Shown: positions 38,380-47,589, numbered from the stretch's first letter. The stretch: DNA of 64,000 nucleotides from Candidatus Phytoplasma luffae (GCF_018024475.1 NZ_CP054393.1:1-64000); one strand, 5' to 3'. A program made the numbers and translations. The notes: a model not told the origin generated them from the letters alone.

Positions 38380-39919
38380 ATGTCAAAATCAATCAAAATT
38401 CCTTTTATCTAAATATTTCATCATTATTTATTTATTATTATTTTTGATTTGTTGTCCTTCTATCTCCGCTCATCCTTATTTTCATCATCAATCTAAATCA
38501 AAAATAAAACTATCTGACTACCAAACCCTTCAACAAGAATGGTTAGCGACCCAACCCAAAATGAAAAGATATGACATTCCTGTTTTATCTAAAGAAAGCA
38601 TCCCTGATATCTTAAAATATTTTAATATCAAAGCTTATCTTTATGATATTTCAACTCCCTCCTACAATCCTTATGATTACACTTTCTTCGACGCTAAACT
38701 CAAAAACCCTCCTTCAGGTTTAATTGGGGCTTATTTCAAACCAAGACATAACCCTTTTAATATCAAATATCCTGATGAAGATGATGAATTCACCTTAGAA
38801 GAACTCCTTGATTACGGAATAGCCATCGAAGAAGCCTTTGTCTTTTGGGATACAAAACAAAAACCTCAAGAAGAAAATGTAAATATAGAATTAATAATAA
38901 TTGAAATGTTTGCTGACCAAAACAAAGAAGAAGCAATTAATAATTATTTAATCAAAAACAACATCATTAAAGAACCAAAACTAATTAAACTAGGTTGTTA
39001 TAACGCAACACCTCATACTGGATTAGTATTGCCTTTACCTTTTGGAAAATTTTTATTTGAATTTGAAATTGATGCCATTTATTTTGATGACGGCATAAGG
39101 TTATTATCTGAAAATCGAAATATACAATCTCTAAGAAACCGATTAGAATGGAAACAAGAATTTCTACAAGAAGTTATAATAAAACAAAATTCATGTGAAG
39201 ATACACATTTCAAAACTGTCTATCAAGAAAGCATTAATGAAATTAATGAAAGCATCAATCAAATAAAAGAAGATATTATTAAATCTCAATCATATACTAT
39301 CGAAGACTTAACAAAACTCTCAAATGGTGCCAAAAACATCTATCTTTTCTTCCTTAATGTTCAAAAAAGAAAAAAAATTATTGAACTCCCTGACTCTTTA
39401 GACCCTTATCAAACTATCCGAGATTGGAAAAGAGAAAACAACCTTTATACTTTCCCTCCTTTAATAAAAGAAAGTGAATATAAAGAAGAAACAGAAAAGC
39501 GAAATTGGGATATTGAAATAACTTCTCCTTCTTATAAAAAAATAGATATTCCTTTTCAAATTAAAAAAATATTCCAATGTTTAGAAACTGATGATTGTAT
39601 TTATTTTGTAGTTTGTAATGATACACTCCAAATTAAACTCGCCGAACAATATCGTAATGCTTATATAAATTGGTTAAAGCAATGTTACATTCAATATGGA
39701 TGTTCTTATTCAGCTCAAGAAATAAGAAATAAATTTGGAAAAACATCGAGAATTATTTATGATGAAAACGGAAATACATGTTGGTATCAATATGTCCCAG
39801 GTTTTTTCTCTGATGATTGGATTGTTAATGGTCATAATTGTGTTGGTAATTCTAATATTTTTTATAATTTTTATAACACCACTCCCCCACCCAAAAGAAT
39901 TGAATTAAGCTTTAAATAA
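38380..39919 (+). pseudogene. PMU secreted protein, reading frame shifted within its signal peptide
   Basis: A near-perfect ribosome site AAAAGGAGG (38362-38370) serves the ATG at 38380, which gives only MSKSIKIPFI and stops at 38410. The next frame is open from there and reads a clear signal sequence (QNQSKFLLSKYFIIIYLLLF, LICCPSISA, HPYF) and then about 480 residues to 39919. So one extra base lies between 38383 and about 38400, where A runs occur. The first standard start in the long frame is TTG 38444, which would cut the signal in half. The mature protein is hydrophilic, with a coiled middle and C-terminal cysteines; family unknown. Either a recent frameshift, a sequencing error or slippage. 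Confidence 0.65.
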
Positions 39920-39925
39920 CAATTT

Positions 39926-39954
39926 AAAAGACTCTCTTGTAGAGTCTTTTTTTA
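39926..39954 (+). terminator. Terminator before tmk
   Basis: AAAAGACTCT (39926-39935) / AGAGTCTTTT (39941-39950), then TTT. Confidence 0.9.
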
Positions 39955-39984
39955 TTATCTAAAACCCAATTAAAGGAGAAAAAA

Positions 39985-40614
39985 ATGAAACTTATAGTTT
40001 TTGAAGGACTAGATGGTAGCGGCAAAACAACTTTAATTCAAGAATTACAACAAAAACTAAAAAAACAAAAAATAAATAATAAAATTTATCAAGGTTTAGG
40101 AAGTAGTTCTATTGGAACAGAAATAAGAAATTTATTTTTAAATTATAACCAAGTTGATTACATTACTCGTTTTTATCTTAGCATCACTAATATGGCTCAA
40201 ATCCAAAAAGAACTCATCTATCCTCATTTAAAACAAAATCAACTCATAATCTTAGACCGTTGGTTACCATCAACATATGCCTACCAATTATTTCCTTATC
40301 TTAAACAAACAAAATCTTGTTTCGATTTAAAAGAAATTTTTGATATCACTCATAAAAAATTATTTATTAAACCTCATTTATTAATTTATCTAGATATTAA
40401 TCCTCTTATTGGTAAAGAAAGAAAACAAACCCAAAAAAACCATCAATTAGATATTATCGAACAAAAATCCTTAACTTATCACCAAACTGTCCATAAAGGT
40501 TATTATCATTATTTAACTCATTATCAAAACAATAAACAATTAATTCTAAATGGTATTGATTCCCTTCAATCAAATGTTACTAAAATTATGAAATTAATAA
40601 GAGATATAAAATGA
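39985..40614 (+). CDS. tmk: PMU thymidylate kinase
   Basis: 209 residues, typical length. P-loop GLDGSGKT at 8-15 (FEGLDGSGKTTLIQELQQKL), then the DRW-type motif LDRWLPSTYAYQ and LIYLDINPLIGKERKQ in the lid region. It phosphorylates dTMP to dTDP, giving the element its own supply step for dTTP. AAAGGAG before the ATG. Its stop TGA overlaps the start of the next small gene (ATGA). Confidence 0.93.
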   Translation: MKLIVFEGLDGSGKTTLIQELQQKLKKQKINNKIYQGLGSSSIGTEIRNLFLNYNQVDYITRFYLSITNMAQIQKELIYPHLKQNQLIILDRWLPSTYAYQLFPYLKQTKSCFDLKEIFDITHKKLFIKPHLLIYLDINPLIGKERKQTQKNHQLDIIEQKSLTYHQTVHKGYYHYLTHYQNNKQLILNGIDSLQSNVTKIMKLIRDIK

Positions 40615-40733
40615 AAAAAATCATAAAGAAAAAATGTCAAAACGGTAATTTATATATCTATTTTCGCAACGGCAAAATCAAAACAATTCATAAAGATGGA
40701 ATTATTACTTGGCGTACTAAAAAAATCTATTAA
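40611..40733 (+). CDS. Short 40-residue basic peptide coupled to tmk
   Basis: The ATG at 40611 overlaps the tmk stop in ATGA, the standard form of translational coupling. It encodes 40 residues, MKKIIKKKCQNGNLYIYFRN followed by GKIKTIHKDGIITWRTKKIY; pI would be very high. The repeated N/DGxIxT(I/W) pattern suggests a small beta hairpin. A terminator follows directly. No known family. Confidence 0.5.
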   Translation: MKKIIKKKCQNGNLYIYFRNGKIKTIHKDGIITWRTKKIY

Positions 40734-40741
40734 AACAAACC

Positions 40742-40770
40742 AAAGACCCTCAAAAAGGGTCTTTTTTATT
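40742..40770 (+). terminator. Terminator after the tmk pair
   Basis: AAAGACCCT (40742-40750), loop CAAAA, AGGGTCTTT (40756-40764), then TTT. Confidence 0.9.
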
Positions 40771-40787
40771 TAGAAAGGAATTTAAAA

Positions 40788-41417
40788 ATGTTAACTAACC
40801 AAGAATTTATTAATATCAACCAATTAAATACCAACTCAAAATCAGTTCAAATCATAAAGCTTATTTTCAACAAAGCAACTTTGAATCTTACTATTGATAA
40901 ATATATGAAAAGTAATCACATTCAATTAAATCATTATTTCGAAACCAACAACTTTTGTTCCCAATCCCAAAAATCAATTCGCGGAAAAATTAACGAATAC
41001 CTGATTTTGCTTTATTTAAACCATAAAGGAATTAAATGTTTATATCCTAAATCATATTTATTTTTCATCCCCGACATCAAATTCGACTTGGTTTTATTCA
41101 CACAAACCAAACGCATTATCGCCTTCAATTTCAAAACTTGCCTTCGTGAACGATACAAACAAGCCATCATTGAAGCACAACAACTAAAAAAACTAGACAC
41201 TCGTTTTGAATATTATTTATTAACAAACGATGAAGTTGAAACTCAAAAACTCAATAATAAAATTAAAAACGGTAAAGTACAGTCAATTAATAAAGTAATT
41301 AATTTATTTTCTGATAATGCTAATCTCTTCTTAAAAACCTTACTAATGAATGAATTCATCACTTTTCCCAATATTAATTTAATTAAAAAGAAGGAGTTAA
41401 ATAAAAATGTTAACTAA
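40788..41417 (+). CDS. PMU protein with restriction-nuclease-like core
   Basis: 209 residues. The middle reads RGKINEYLILLYLNHKGI, then FDLVLFTQTKRIIAFNFKTCLRERYKQAIIEA. A D followed by a beta strand ending in (x)xK and then TxxRER(W/Y)KQ resembles the core of several PD-(D/E)XK type II restriction enzymes, though the usual Glu before xK is Asn here. A structural or damaged nuclease is possible. It overlaps dnaB by 11 bases, so it is translated with the replication genes. Family assignment is tentative. Confidence 0.5.
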   Translation: MLTNQEFININQLNTNSKSVQIIKLIFNKATLNLTIDKYMKSNHIQLNHYFETNNFCSQSQKSIRGKINEYLILLYLNHKGIKCLYPKSYLFFIPDIKFDLVLFTQTKRIIAFNFKTCLRERYKQAIIEAQQLKKLDTRFEYYLLTNDEVETQKLNNKIKNGKVQSINKVINLFSDNANLFLKTLLMNEFITFPNINLIKKKELNKNVN

Positions 41418-42888
41418 CGAACACCAAGCCTTAATTCAAATTATTAATTACATCGAAAAAGGGGAGTGGAACAAATTAAAACTTTATTGTCAAATAATCA
41501 ACCCTAAATATTTAACCAAATCCAATCACCAAAAAATATATAACGCTTTAAAATATTTATATTTAGAAAAAAAATCAACTCATCCTTGGGATAAAATCAA
41601 AACCAAAGAGACAATTATTAAAGAATTACTAACTTATCTTCAAACTCATTATCCTCAAGAAAATTTTAATAATGAATCTTTGATGTTTTTAAACAATAAT
41701 AATATCCATAATGAACATCTTTTAGAAAATTTAAAACATACTTATACCCAAGAAACTTTATTTCAACAATTAATAAAAACAATCAACCCTTCTTTTGATA
41801 ATCAAGATCTTTATCATAAGCATTTATACTACCAAGAAATCTTTGATAAATTAAGAAATTTTATTAATCTTATCCCAAACAAAAAAGATAAAACTTTATT
41901 AACCTTGAACCAAATGACAAAACTTTATCCCGAAGTCTTTGAAACCGACAACATTTCCAAACAAAAAATCCAAGAAGAATATTATCGTTTATCAGACACT
42001 TTCAAAGGATTAAACCAAGCCACTAAAGGGTTCAAAAAAGGTCAAATCATCACCATTGGAGGCTATACTGGTTTAGGTAAAACATCTTTTATCTATAATC
42101 TTCTTTTAGATTTAGCCAAAACTAAATACCAAGAAAACCAACATTATCCTTATATGTTGGTTTTTTCTTTTGAAATGACTTCAGAAGAAAACCTAAATCG
42201 TTTATTATCTAATCAAACTCAAATTCCTTTAGATGTTATTTTAGATAAAAATTTTGATAATATCACACAACAACACTATACGAAAAAGATGATACAAGCA
42301 AAACAATTTTTTACTAATATCAACTTATCTTTTAGTTATGACCAAGAAAAAAATATTAATTATATTGTTGATTTATTGTATCGTCTTCATTTAGAATCCA
42401 AAATAGAAATTGTAGTCATTGATCACCTTCAAATCACAAAAGCGAGTAATAAAATGGATAATGACCGTTTAGCCATTGATGAAATCATGACCAAAATTAA
42501 AGAAATCGCCATCGAATTAAAAATTGTCATTATCATTTTATCTCAATTTTCAAGAGATACTTATTCTAATTATAACGGAAAATCCCCAGAAATCACCGCA
42601 CTAAAAGGCTCTGGCGGAATTGAAACCAATTCCGACATAGTATTAATTATGTCTGAATTTAACCCAAATATTAAAAAAAATACCACCAAACCCCTAAATA
42701 TCTATACTTCAACCTTAAATCAACTATATTTAGAAGCTGATGACAATGATAATCAAAAAATAATTGAAGTAAATATTAAAAAAAATCGCAGCGGAACTAA
42801 AAAAACTTTAGTCTATCATTTTAAAATGACAACTCAAACTTTTCAAGAAGTAGGTTATGTTTTACCTTACCAAATAGAAGATTTTTAA
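41407..42888 (+). CDS. dnaB: PMU replicative DNA helicase (DnaB)
   Basis: 493 residues, close to usual DnaB. C-terminal RecA-like domain with P-loop GGYTGLGKT (residues 218-226), FSFEMTSEENLNRLLS (motif H1a-like), IEIVVIDHLQI (Walker B), IIILSQFSR and an arginine-finger region ending in KNRSGTKKTLVYHF. The N-terminal collar domain is divergent. It unwinds DNA at the fork. AAGAAGGAG before the ATG. It lies 11 bases before dnaG, an arrangement supporting autonomous replication of an excised element. Confidence 0.93.
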   Translation: MLTNEHQALIQIINYIEKGEWNKLKLYCQIINPKYLTKSNHQKIYNALKYLYLEKKSTHPWDKIKTKETIIKELLTYLQTHYPQENFNNESLMFLNNNNIHNEHLLENLKHTYTQETLFQQLIKTINPSFDNQDLYHKHLYYQEIFDKLRNFINLIPNKKDKTLLTLNQMTKLYPEVFETDNISKQKIQEEYYRLSDTFKGLNQATKGFKKGQIITIGGYTGLGKTSFIYNLLLDLAKTKYQENQHYPYMLVFSFEMTSEENLNRLLSNQTQIPLDVILDKNFDNITQQHYTKKMIQAKQFFTNINLSFSYDQEKNINYIVDLLYRLHLESKIEIVVIDHLQITKASNKMDNDRLAIDEIMTKIKEIAIELKIVIIILSQFSRDTYSNYNGKSPEITALKGSGGIETNSDIVLIMSEFNPNIKKNTTKPLNIYTSTLNQLYLEADDNDNQKIIEVNIKKNRSGTKKTLVYHFKMTTQTFQEVGYVLPYQIEDF

Positions 42889-42899
42889 GGAGTAAAAAA

Positions 42900-44228
42900 A
42901 TGAATAATCAAGAAAAAATTAACTACATCAAAACTAATTTCCCCATGATAGTTTTATTAAAAAAATTAAACATCCTCCCATCAAACTTCAACAGCAAATA
43001 TCGTTTTCCTTGTCCCATCCATCAAGGTCTAAATCCAACAACTTGTCATATAAATGATAACAATAACATTCACTGTTGGAAATGTTGTCGCGATTTTGAC
43101 ATTATTGATGTTTATAAAGAAATTCGTGGAATCACAAACTTTAACGATGCAGTCAAAAAGATTTTAAATTTTATGCATTCTCAAAAATTTGAAATCTTAA
43201 CAAATAAAGAAAAAACTAACACCTCAATATCCTCCAACCCTTTCAAATTACAATATCATCCTCCCAAACCCCATAACCCAATAGATGAAACAGAAATTAA
43301 TATCAAAAAAACACAATTATTCAAAGAAATATCTCCCTTATTTAATCAAATAAGAGATTATTATAATTATTTGTTAACATCCAATCAAAATGATGAAAGG
43401 AAAATAGGATTAGATTATTTAACACAAAAGCGCCAATTAAATTTAGAAACAATTAAAGAATTTAAATTAGGTTATGCTCCATTATCAAATAAACCATTAT
43501 CTTTTAGATTAATCAATTTCTTAAAAAAGAAAAATGTTAATATTGATAAATTAGTAGAATATGGTTTTATCAAAGAAAAAACTAATTTCAAAGGAAAAAA
43601 ATATTATCATGATACTTTTCATGGTTCTATCATTATCCCGATTGAAAATGGATATGCTAAAACATTTCACTTTTATCAAAACCATTTTTGCGATACTAGC
43701 TATTTTCAACCCAAATATCAATCTCTTAATAATTTCAGCCAAACCCCCACTTTTCATTTTAGTTATCGTTTCTTTGAAGCATTCCCTTGCATTAAACAAA
43801 CTAAAATTATGATTGTTCATGAAGGCTTTTTTGATGTCATTAGTTGTTGGCAAAATGGAATTAAAAACGTTGTGGGATTAATTTGTGTCACACAATTATT
43901 TTCTCAAACACAAATAGACATTCTTAAAAAAGAAAATATTAAAATCATTATTGCCTTAGACAATGACGAAACAGGAAAAAAACGTAGTGAATTATTAGGT
44001 GAACAATTAAAAAAAGAAAATATTATCTATGAAATTAGACACATTTTACCACCTTATAATCAAACTTGTAAAGATGTCGATGATTTATTTAAACAATATG
44101 GAATCCAAGCTTATCAAAAATGTTTCTTAGACCCATATATTTCTTACGAAGCGGCCAAAAAGAAACAAATAGTAGATTTAGCTATATATTACTTTGGCAA
44201 AGATAAAGTAGAAGTAATTAACGAATAA
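42900..44228 (+). CDS. dnaG: PMU DNA primase (DnaG)
   Basis: 442 residues, shorter than the cellular enzyme (about 600). CHC2-type zinc finger with C38, H41, C59 and C62. A catalytic core with YLTQKRQLNLETIKEFKLGYAP, and TOPRIM motifs E308 (VHEGFFDV) and D354/D356 (ALDNDETG). The C-terminal helicase-binding domain appears missing or reduced, so coupling to DnaB may differ. It makes RNA primers. AAGGAGT before the ATG. Confidence 0.92.
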   Translation: MNNQEKINYIKTNFPMIVLLKKLNILPSNFNSKYRFPCPIHQGLNPTTCHINDNNNIHCWKCCRDFDIIDVYKEIRGITNFNDAVKKILNFMHSQKFEILTNKEKTNTSISSNPFKLQYHPPKPHNPIDETEINIKKTQLFKEISPLFNQIRDYYNYLLTSNQNDERKIGLDYLTQKRQLNLETIKEFKLGYAPLSNKPLSFRLINFLKKKNVNIDKLVEYGFIKEKTNFKGKKYYHDTFHGSIIIPIENGYAKTFHFYQNHFCDTSYFQPKYQSLNNFSQTPTFHFSYRFFEAFPCIKQTKIMIVHEGFFDVISCWQNGIKNVVGLICVTQLFSQTQIDILKKENIKIIIALDNDETGKKRSELLGEQLKKENIIYEIRHILPPYNQTCKDVDDLFKQYGIQAYQKCFLDPYISYEAAKKKQIVDLAIYYFGKDKVEVINE

Positions 44229-44264
44229 TTTATTAATTAATTTAAAAAAAGGAGAAATAAAATA

Positions 44265-44900
44265 ATGCAAAACAATACCAATCAAGAAATTAGAATCGGA
44301 GGTGAAATTAATAAACAAAATACTCCCACTGATTTAGAACAAATCAAACACTTTTTGAAAACTTTAAAAGAAGATTTAATTAACCTCACCATTATTAATC
44401 ATTCCAAAAAGAAAAATACCTACCAAGAAGCTAATTATCGCCCTAAAAATCAAACTTTATTTATAGATCCAAAAATCTTAGAAGAAATTAAAAAATACAA
44501 AATAGACATAATTAAAGCCATAAAAGTAGATGACAATACAAAATTATTACTTAACCCTTCAACCCCTCTTAAAACTCAAAATAATACCCTTAAACATCAA
44601 TTTAATATTTTCCAAATCAATTATAAAAATGAAACCAAAAACCAAATAAAAGAATTAATGAGCAAAATCAATATCAATAAATTAGATACTTTAAAATTAT
44701 TTAAATTAGATAATCATAAAAAAGATAAATATGATAAACCTTTAAAAAGCAATTATAAAAAAGGTTTAAATATTATTTATTATCGCTTAGAAGATTTAAA
44801 ACACATTAAATTCTTTATTACCAAAGATAAACGAGGATATCGCATCAGAAAATTACATCCCAAATATAAATATATATCTAAAACAAAACAAATTATTTAA
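44265..44900 (+). CDS. PMU protein of unknown function next to the repeat array
   Basis: 211 residues, hydrophilic and very basic, without membrane segments. Repeated Lys/Asn/Ile-rich segments; the C-terminal 60 residues (KDKYDKPLKSNYKKGLNIIY, then YRLEDLKHIKFFITKDKRGY, RIRKLHPKYKYI) suggest a nucleic-acid-binding end. AAAGGAG before the ATG. It lies directly before the 11-bp iteron-like array, where plasmids often encode an initiator, but I see no Rep motif. A truncated copy lies at 58271-58866. Confidence 0.6.
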   Translation: MQNNTNQEIRIGGEINKQNTPTDLEQIKHFLKTLKEDLINLTIINHSKKKNTYQEANYRPKNQTLFIDPKILEEIKKYKIDIIKAIKVDDNTKLLLNPSTPLKTQNNTLKHQFNIFQINYKNETKNQIKELMSKININKLDTLKLFKLDNHKKDKYDKPLKSNYKKGLNIIYYRLEDLKHIKFFITKDKRGYRIRKLHPKYKYISKTKQII

Positions 44901-44911
44901 CTAACAATTTT

Positions 44912-44999
44912 ATGACACTTTTATGACACTTTTATGACACTTTTATGACACTTTTATGACACTTTTATGACACTTTACTGACACTTTACTGACACTTTA
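44912..44999 (+). repeat. Eight 11-bp tandem repeats (iteron-like)
   Basis: Six ATGACACTTT(T/A) units, then two CTGACACTTTA units, all in phase with an 11-base period, about one helical turn. The inverted copy at 58183-58259 has seven units (four A-type, three C-type). Confidence 0.93.
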
Positions 45000-45430
45000 C
45001 TGCCCCCAAAAACCCTTTTTGCAACAAGCTTATTTAACAAGTGATATTTGATATTTTATATCGATAATGATAATGATATTCGATATTTGATATTGTCGAT
45101 ATATCTTTTTTTTAAATTATTATTAATTATCGATATAAATAACATCTCTTTTTTAAAACCCTTTCCATTGGAAAAAGATTGTTTATAAAAATATAAATCA
45201 AATAATATAAGCGCTGGAGCGCTAACAAAAATAAAAAGAATACATAATAAAAAGAAAAATAATAAAGAATCCCCCCATTGCGCTGCCCCCCTTTTTTTTC
45301 AAACCTTACCAATTTCATCAGCGCAAAACTAAAAAATAAAACAAATTAATGGTATTTTTTTGATTTAAAAACCTTTTTGAATTATAATTATTAATATAAT
45401 CAAAAAAAATAAGGTAAATAGTGTTTAATA
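45000..45430. other. AT-rich palindrome region between iterons and tra5, candidate origin
   Basis: Contains repeated short palindromic words (TATCGATA, GATATTCGATATTTGATATT; 45040-45140), a perfect inverted repeat AGCGCT-GG-AGCGCT (45210-45223) and a C-rich stretch (CCCCCC near 45272-45291). No supported gene; a 63-codon frame on the minus strand (45318-45127) is not backed by a ribosome site. Together with the iterons it looks like a replication origin. Confidence 0.5.
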
Positions 45431-46375
45431 ATGAAAAAATTAAAACAAAAATTCAAATTATTGCAAAAAATGATTGAAAAAATAACTAAAATTGATAAAA
45501 AAATAGTTTTTAATTTGGTTAAAAAATTTAAAAATAACTTAAATCTTACTACCATTTTAAAAACTATCCAAATCAAAAGAAGTACTTATTATTACTGGTT
45601 AAAAATTAAAGAACAATTAAAATTAAAACAAGAAAAATACCTTTTGCAACAAAAAAGAATCGAAGCTTTATGTTGTAATCATGAATATTTTTTCGGTCAT
45701 CATAAAATTACTGTTTTATACCAAAAAACTTTCAATGAATCAATTACTAAGAAAAAAGTTTATCTCATTATGAAAGAAAAAAATATTTTTTGTCGGTTAA
45801 GAATTAAAAAAAATAAACATCATTATAAAAATAATTTACAAAATAAAATTAAAATAGTACCTAACTTAATCAATCAAGAATTTATTTCATCTCGACCCCT
45901 ACAAAAACTATTCACTGATATTACTTATTTTAAAACTCCTCAAGGTTTTTTATATTTTTCTTGTGTTATAGATTCTTTTAATAATCAAATTATCGCTTCA
46001 CATACTTCTAATTGTCAAAATAAAGATTTAGTATTAAAAACAATCCAAAAATTACCTAAATTAAAAAAACCTTGTATTATTCATTCTGATCAAGGTTCAG
46101 TTTATCAATCTCTAAAAGTTCAACAAATCCTAACTAAAAAAGGTTTTTTAATCAGCATGTCCCGCAAAGCCACTCCACGTGATAACGCAGTAATTGAAAA
46201 TCTGTTCGGCCAAATGAAAAGTATTTTATATCATCGTCATCCTTTTTTATTTCAAAAAACAATTCCAAAAATCACAAAAATAATTAATCAATTTCCTTCT
46301 TTTTGGAATCATAAATGGCTTTTAACTAAATTAAATAATTTATCCCCTTTACAATATTTTCAAACTCTTAGATAA
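45431..46375 (+). CDS. tra5: IS3-family (IS150-like) transposase Tra5
   Basis: 314 residues. An N-terminal helical part resembles OrfA/linker (LTTILKTIQIKRSTYYYWLK). The integrase core has the catalytic triad D163 (FTDITYF), D220 (HSDQGSVYQS) and E256 (NAVIENLFGQMKS), with 35 residues between the last two, i.e. DD(35)E. No separate orfA is visible upstream. The reading frame is intact, so it may be active. It should act on the TG...CA ends of the element. An identical protein is encoded on the minus strand at 56807-57751. Confidence 0.94.
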   Translation: MKKLKQKFKLLQKMIEKITKIDKKIVFNLVKKFKNNLNLTTILKTIQIKRSTYYYWLKIKEQLKLKQEKYLLQQKRIEALCCNHEYFFGHHKITVLYQKTFNESITKKKVYLIMKEKNIFCRLRIKKNKHHYKNNLQNKIKIVPNLINQEFISSRPLQKLFTDITYFKTPQGFLYFSCVIDSFNNQIIASHTSNCQNKDLVLKTIQKLPKLKKPCIIHSDQGSVYQSLKVQQILTKKGFLISMSRKATPRDNAVIENLFGQMKSILYHRHPFLFQKTIPKITKIINQFPSFWNHKWLLTKLNNLSPLQYFQTLR

Positions 46376-46714
46376 ATTATTAGTTAAATTTACATAAATA
46401 ATATAACCTTATAAAAAAGGTTACTTTTCTGCACCCTTTTTTTAAGAAAAATATTAAAATTATATAAAAGATTATTTTCTTTTTATTTTGTAGACACCTT
46501 TTTAACTTTTTTTACCTAACTATATATATGGAAGGGTAAAATATTGAAAAAAATATCTTTTGAAACTAGCAAATTATTAAAAAACTTTAGACACTTTTTA
46601 ATTTAATTAAAAACAACTTTGTTAGTTTGAAAAGATATGAAATTATCTACTTAATTTTAAGTTTTAAAGAACAATTTTAAAATTAAAATATGTCCAAAAA
46701 AATGGAACAGCGCA
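46376..46714. repeat. PMU1 right terminal region
   Basis: Gene-free 339 bases repeated in inverse orientation at 56468-56806. Contains ACTTTAGACACTTTTT in the same orientation as at the left end, plus the terminal GGAACAGCGCA. Confidence 0.8.
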
Positions 46715-47290
46715 GTCATTAAGAAGATATAAAAAAATAAAAGATTAGTTTTTTTCTTTAAAATCAATTGTATAATACTTATTCCACCAGAAGTAGATTG
46801 ATTTATCAAAATTAAAACAATTCCTGAAACTAAAGAAAATACTATTATAAAAAAAAAACAAATTTTACTTAATATTTCATTTTTTTACCTAATATTTCCT
46901 TCTCCTTAAATAATTTTTTTATTGAATTGATTATCATGTTGTTATCTATACTACTTTTCTCTAACACAAAAATAATAATTATAGAAACAAAAACAACCAA
47001 GAATGTGTTGAACATAATTTTTGATTTTTTTAAATATTTTTTTCCCAAAAAACCAATTATAAAATGAGTTAAAATAATAATATAAGTTGTTGTTAATTTA
47101 CTAATATCAAACTTAGAATTGAATATTTGATAAAAACGACCTATTAATTGTAAAAAATTTTCTAAGCCACCAGTGGTTAATTTTAAAGGGATAACAAAAA
47201 AAATAAATACCGAAATTTAAAATAAGAAAACCTAAAATAATTTGAAATACATTTTTTTTGAATATTTTTCTTCCAAACTTATCACAATAT
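46715..47290 (-). pseudogene. Broken YitT-family membrane protein truncated by PMU1
   Basis: Read on the minus strand from about 47290, three frames in turn give parts of one YitT (DUF161) protein: FGRKIFKKNVFQIILGFLIL; then VIPLKLTTGGLENFLQLIGR, followed by YIIILTHFIIGFLGKKYLKK; then FSLVSGIVLILINQSTSGG with ISIIQLIL. The two (T/S)GG motifs are family hallmarks. Several frameshifts are present, and the 3' part, including the DUF2179 domain, is missing where the PMU1 end begins. The gene died by indels as well as by truncation. Confidence 0.7.
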
Positions 47291-47589
47291 CCTTTCTTTT
47301 TTTAAAAATATAAAAAAATAATTTTGATATTTGATTATTTAATGCAAAATAGTTGTTATTTATATAAAATATTGAAAATCAAATTTATAATGTAATAATT
47401 ATTATTATAACAACAAAATAACACAAAAATAATTTTAAATCGTTATTTGATTAAATAATGAATTAAAATTATTTTTTTATATTAAATTTTATGTTTGTTG
47501 TTAAAATATGTTAAAATAAAGATAGTTAATAAATAAATTAAAATAATTTTAAAATAATTTAAAGGAGAATTAATTAAATTAATAATTTT
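47291..47589. other. Intergenic region upstream of tlyC
   Basis: AT-rich, no gene seen. AAAGGAGA at 47560-47567 lies upstream of a short leader frame. Confidence 0.5.

Larger units (their letters stand above)
28909..46714 (+). mobile_element. PMU1: complete-looking potential mobile unit, 17.8 kb
   Basis: Left end TGAGGTGTTCC (28909-28919) and right end GGAACAGCGCA (46704-46714) are imperfect inverted repeats with TG...CA tips, as expected for an IS3-type transposase. The limits are supported by two comparisons: identity with PMU2 starts at the left TG, and identity with the inverted copy stops just after the right CA. Cargo in one direction: fliA, ssb, HU, YqaJ, AAA ATPase, SMC-like, candidate effector, Panacea/nuclease pair, tmk, dnaB, dnaG, a tandem array and tra5. 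This is the gene set described for phytoplasma PMUs. No target duplication is visible (ACAAAA before, GTCATT after). Confidence 0.9.

Noticed and set aside
44912-44999. CRISPR-like array
   Set aside because: Units are 11 bp and contiguous without spacers, and no cas gene is present; iteron-like tandem repeat is the better reading.
45127-45318. 63-codon minus-strand frame with one hydrophobic stretch, repeated at 57864-58055
   Set aside because: Lies in the origin-like region, has no ribosome site, and its sequence follows the palindromes and C-runs; its presence in both copies is explained by the repeat itself.
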